From Setaria digitata (Eukaryota > Nematoda > Chromadorea > Rhabditida > Setariidae), in assembly GCA_003640385.1 (NCBI GenBank), contig RCAB01000003.1, forward strand, positions 248,001-312,000: 64,000 nucleotides of DNA. The letters are read 5' to 3'. The notes beneath the pieces are model-generated. The model had not been told where the DNA came from. It saw only the letters and a list, made by a program, of their open reading frames with translations, and did no database searches. Shown here piece by piece: positions 60,601 to 64,000 of the stretch (the stretch's first letter is position 1; every line of letters starts with the position of its first letter). The position numbers and the translations under genes are program-made.

Positions 60601-61855
60601 CCAGTGAATATTACCAGTGCTCGATTCTTGTTAAAAATTTAGAGTTTATGATTATTCATCTTGTGTGTTGGAAAATTATTGTTTTTCAAAGAATTAATAA
60701 TATTCATTTGTTTAACAAAAGTTCATTGTGATTACTCTCCTTAATTTGGAATAGAAATTAGAACTTCATTTTTTTTTTTAAATATAAGCCAGTGCACCTT
60801 ATTCGAACTTATAACTATAGTAACTTCTGAAATTTAGAAATCTTACTTTTCAATTTTTTTAAAATACTTTCCAAAAAAAAATTGATTAAGGGACAACTCA
60901 CAATAACTGGACTTTTTTCCATAAATCAGATGCTTATGAAAAAAATTTGGTTTTTATAGTATTATCGGGAGAAATTTCCGGCGTGGCAGAACTCAATCAG
61001 ACATAATTTGAGCCTAAATGATTGCTTTGTCAAAATTCCACGTGAGCCGGGAAATCCTGGGAAAGGGAATTACTGGGCATTGGATCCAAAAGCTGAGGAT
61101 ATGTTCGACAATGGTTCATTTCTCAGGCGTCGGAAAAGGTCTCTTACATTCCTAAATATTTTGAAGACAATGATTTAAGTTTTATAAATAGTACAGGAAC
61201 TGTTAGTTTGTGGATTACGGTATATGAGTGATGGTTTCACAAGTCGGACAAGATACTAAGTTAATTAGTTGTCGACAGCTGGGCACCGTTCCGTGACATA
61301 AGAAATGAATTGTGGATACGGTCAGCTGGTGTTCTTTTTTTTTAAGTTAGAGCTTGAATTTTTAAGGTAGCAACCCTACGAAGATGGCGACAATTCTGGT
61401 TCAGGTGATCATTAGATAACTAAATTTTGAGGTCTTTCAGTGAGATTTTAAAATGAAGAAATTTCAGATTTAAGCGACAACAGCCAGAACCAGATTATCA
61501 GTCTATCACTTATCCAGGAACGCCGTTTTTGCCTCCAGGACCGCCTTTCTTACCCTCACCATTTCTGGCAACCCATGTATCACCACCACTTCCTCGAATA
61601 TCACCTATCAGACCAACTGCATCATTAGCATTTCCACCGCTCGTACCTCGCATATCCGAAAGTTTTCCACCTCGACTTCAAGTGACTAGTCCACGAACAC
61701 TGATCGGACCACCTGGCACACATCCTCCACCACCTTTCCCATGCATGCCCACAGGTATTTCACCAGCAGTTGATCACCAGAAGTTGTTTGCTACACTGGC
61801 AGCGAAAGTTATAGCATCGTCGCAAAGTGATAGTGGCACTACGGCTTTCAAATAA
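57607..61855 (+). CDS. unc-130: UNC-130 / FOXD-class forkhead transcription factor
   Basis: Seven exons: 57607-57759, 57906-58052, 58770-58901, 60004-60137, 60379-60532, 60960-61138, 61468-61855; 428 aa. The forkhead domain spans about residues 205-302 and is nearly identical to the FOXD consensus: [71 protein letters not shown]. An eh1-like Groucho-binding motif is present at the N-terminus (FSMEAIL, residues 7-13). The tail after residue 310 is proline-rich. In C. elegans UNC-130 acts in the nucleus to pattern migration and cell lineage. Two usually invariant prolines differ: KPAYSY instead of KPPYSY, and NRFQYY instead of NRFPYY. The start lies shortly after an atag acceptor, consistent with trans-splicing. 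The exons before the forkhead are Ser-rich and probably disordered. Confidence 0.94.
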
Positions 61856-61892
61856 GAGTACAGTAAGAACATCGTTCTATTAAAATGTATAT

Positions 61893-61898
61893 AATAAA
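61893..61898 (+). other. Polyadenylation signal of unc-130
   Basis: AATAAA 37 bases after the TAA, giving a short 3' UTR. Confidence 0.55.
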
Positions 61899-62376
61899 TT
61901 ACAACATCGAAATTAGTTTTTGCTGAATGTATCTCATCAAATGTACACTTGTCCAGGGCTTTTTTTATTCTCGTCATTGATGTATTATCTCTCTTGTTCA
62001 CTTATCATTGCTCATTTTTAATCTTAAGTTTAATGATCAGTGGTCAGAAGTTAAGCATCTAAAACATTCAGAATTGATTTGAATCAAGTTCTGGTTGAAG
62101 TTTAATTCTCTTGCTATAAATAAATCTTACCATTTACCTTTAAGAAATTATGCATCACTTTTAAATGAAGGCTTCTCAATAATAAATTTACTGCCAGAAG
62201 TTTCTGTGCAACACTGTTATCAGTTTGTTAGCATCAGTGGAAGCCACATTTACACGTTTCCAGAAATTTCTCCATCTCACATCGCATCCTAATTTGTTTC
62301 ATTCTGCTATTCATAATTTCGAATCACACAAGTGAGTTTTAATTTGAAGTAATTTGAAAACACCATTGATTTTATC

Positions 62377-62985
62377 ATGTTACTATACAGAAAATTCATA
62401 CCTATTGTAACAAATTATTTTACATTCTTTGGGTTTCAGTTCTACTCCAGTAGTACTGGAGAGCCAAAATTCAGTGTGAGCCAGGAATTTCAAGGAACTT
62501 GTGAAAGCGTGTATGTAAATTTTCATAATGCTATTATAATGTTAAACTTTCTGCATGTACCTTAAGTACGAAGTAATATTAAACAAATTTTTCTTTAGCT
62601 AAGGCATTTTAACACAAGAAAATCCTAGAAACATTTCTTCTATACTTTTTATTCTATAATAAAAGTGTACTCATTTTGGCAAAGTAGTAATGTAATTAAG
62701 TGATGAAAGTTATTTCATTCTTTCATCACTTATTCTTTCTTTTCATTCATTTAGTTGTTTATTTACTGAATTGTATCCTTTTTGATAAAAATGGCAATTT
62801 TCGAGTAAAGAAGCGACAAAAAAATCACACATTAAAATGAATTCAGCTGCAGGAATAGATGCAAATTTGTAGGATTATCTTTCCTTTATCTGAAAAATCA
62901 ATCGTCCTTGGAGAAGGCCTTCAGGCTGCAGAGTTATATTGCTCACTATCAATGGTACCTCGAGTACATCCCAATCTTGAAGTGA
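62377..62985 (+). CDS. Putative 88-aa protein, two exons (5' end uncertain)
   Basis: Exons 62377-62510 and 62853-62985 join in frame across a consensus donor (GTATGT) and an acceptor (gctgcag). The 3' exon reads NRCKFVGLSFLYLKNQSS and then an amphipathic stretch (LEKAFRLQSYIAHYQWYLEY) to a TGA. The 5' exon holds SSTGEPKFSVSQEFQGTC. A good acceptor (tttgggtttcag) inside the first exon at 62438 suggests that the true 5' end of this exon may be 62439, with an exon further upstream or a spliced leader. I do not recognise the family. It sits about 520 bases past unc-130 on the same strand. Confidence 0.42.
62697..62732. repeat. Inverted repeat, 13-bp arms
   Basis: 62697-62709 (TAAGTGATGAAAG) and 62720-62732 are exact reverse complements around a 10-base loop. 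They lie in the intron of the putative 88-aa gene. Confidence 0.7.
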
Positions 62986-64000
62986 TTTCATCCCAGCTGC
63001 CAATCATTATCATCGCTTTTTCGTATCTTCTCTTTTCTCTAGTAATTACGATCTATCATCTCCTGGAGAATCATTGCTTCCACAGTTGTCTTAAGACTGA
63101 AGCTTAGGATTGAACAGCTTCAAGTCATTGATCATCTTATTGCTTAGATAAATTTGTTAAAAGTCATAAGAAACACTGCTGATTTGTTTTGATAGCAACT
63201 ACAAGCAACCATTTTCAATGCTTCAATTTTCAATGTTTCGGGAAACTGAGTGAACGATTTCAGAAATCACTCATATTTGACATGATATGATATCATTGTG
63301 CATTCTAATAATCATAGAAAATTACACTTTTAACAAATCAAGAAAAAAACTGTTTTAACATGAATGTTTGCTTGGAGCTGGACACAGCCAATTCGGAAAT
63401 TTCTTTGAAATTTAATTAAAAAGCTTCTTCTCGATAGCTTCCCAGCAGTATCTCAAGTAAACGATCTGAGATTGGAACCTGTTTTTAAAGAGAAGGTTAG
63501 AAACGCAGTTACTCTATAAGGTGAGCGAATGAATATTTGTGAAACGACGACGATCAGCAGTTGTTACTAATTTGATGTGACACAATAACAAAAATTGTTT
63601 ACTTCTATCCCTCCTAAAGAACCAATTTTCTTCCTATGAAAAATTTACACAAATTTTTAATTAATTATTTGTTAAGTGATCATTCTCAAAATTGAAAAAC
63701 TAATTCTCTACAACCAAAGTGATGCAAAGTCTTATATGATTTTAATTAATTTATTTTAGTAGCTTATAAAACGCTCACTGAACCATATTTGGGATGGTCT
63801 GTGTAATGGATCGACATTCAATGTAAATGAATGACGCTTTACCAACAACTTACTGAAATTTTTACTGTGTCTAAATTCGCTTTTTATTCCTCTTTTCGAT
63901 AAAACTCTTCAGAGGTATTGCAGAGCTCTTCATGAACTCCAAGTTGACATTTTCAGGGAGAGCTAACAGTTAAATCAGTACTTATTCAATTTTTCTTATT
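62986..64000. other. No supported feature to the window end
   Basis: AT-rich sequence with a few short open frames and no splice-consistent exons. I see nothing here that I can support. Confidence 0.5.

Noticed and set aside
1..64000. Search for CRISPR arrays, rRNA, bacterial operons or an endosymbiont (Wolbachia-like) insertion
   Set aside because: No regularly spaced repeats, no rRNA-like blocks and no intronless bacterial-type gene strings were seen.

Overview
The window is eukaryotic and almost certainly from a parasitic nematode, most likely a filarial (Onchocercidae-type) worm. It is strongly AT-rich. Genes are broken into many short exons, with GT..AG introns and acceptors of the tttcag/tttag type. 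Several ATGs lie a few bases after such an acceptor, as expected for spliced-leader trans-splicing. The gene set is also nematode-like (rml-2 rhamnose synthesis, an UNC-130 forkhead factor). There is no prokaryotic operon structure, CRISPR array, rRNA or tRNA. Exon models were built by hand: each junction was required to keep the reading frame, and family conservation was used where it could be recognised. Where I give an exon list, the total length is a multiple of three and the frame is open.

Layout: (1) 0-5 kb: a doubtful small minus-strand gene at the left edge, then a plus-strand BTB/BACK protein of the BTBD17 type (1554-5051). (2) 5.4-12.8 kb, minus strand: an unrecognised secreted protein of 389 aa (5451-7627), then a 12-exon rml-2 gene (8480-12800) that fuses a dTDP-glucose 4,6-dehydratase domain to a plant RHM-like epimerase/reductase domain. 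(3) 14.5-18.4 kb, minus: a Rabin8/RAB3IP-type Rab exchange factor. (4) 20.8-21.1 kb, plus: a one-exon small secreted cysteine-containing protein. (5) 25.9-36.2 kb, minus: the mitochondrial phosphatase PTPMT1, the nine-TM-class membrane protein LMBRD2 (15 exons) and the mitochondrial translocase subunit TIMM22, the last with a possible upstream cistron. (6) 36.4-40.1 kb, plus: a putative 53-aa gene and a secreted nitrobindin-like beta-barrel protein. (7) 40.1-57.6 kb: a gene-poor region with several inverted repeats and a few low-confidence coding fragments. (8) 57.6-63 kb, plus: unc-130/FOXD and a putative 88-aa gene.

The neighbours do not form one pathway. Two of them (PTPMT1, TIMM22) act in the mitochondrial inner membrane. 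Rabin8 and LMBRD2 are membrane-traffic or membrane-signalling proteins. rml-2 makes the nucleotide-sugar precursor of rhamnose, a sugar that mammals do not synthesise. The long low-gene interval next to unc-130 is typical of a developmentally regulated transcription factor. The items most worth following up are the two unrecognised secreted proteins, the rml-2 fusion with its GC-AG first intron, the conserved-frame exon fragment duplicated in a BTBD17 intron, and the small open reading frames upstream of TIMM22 and LMBRD2.
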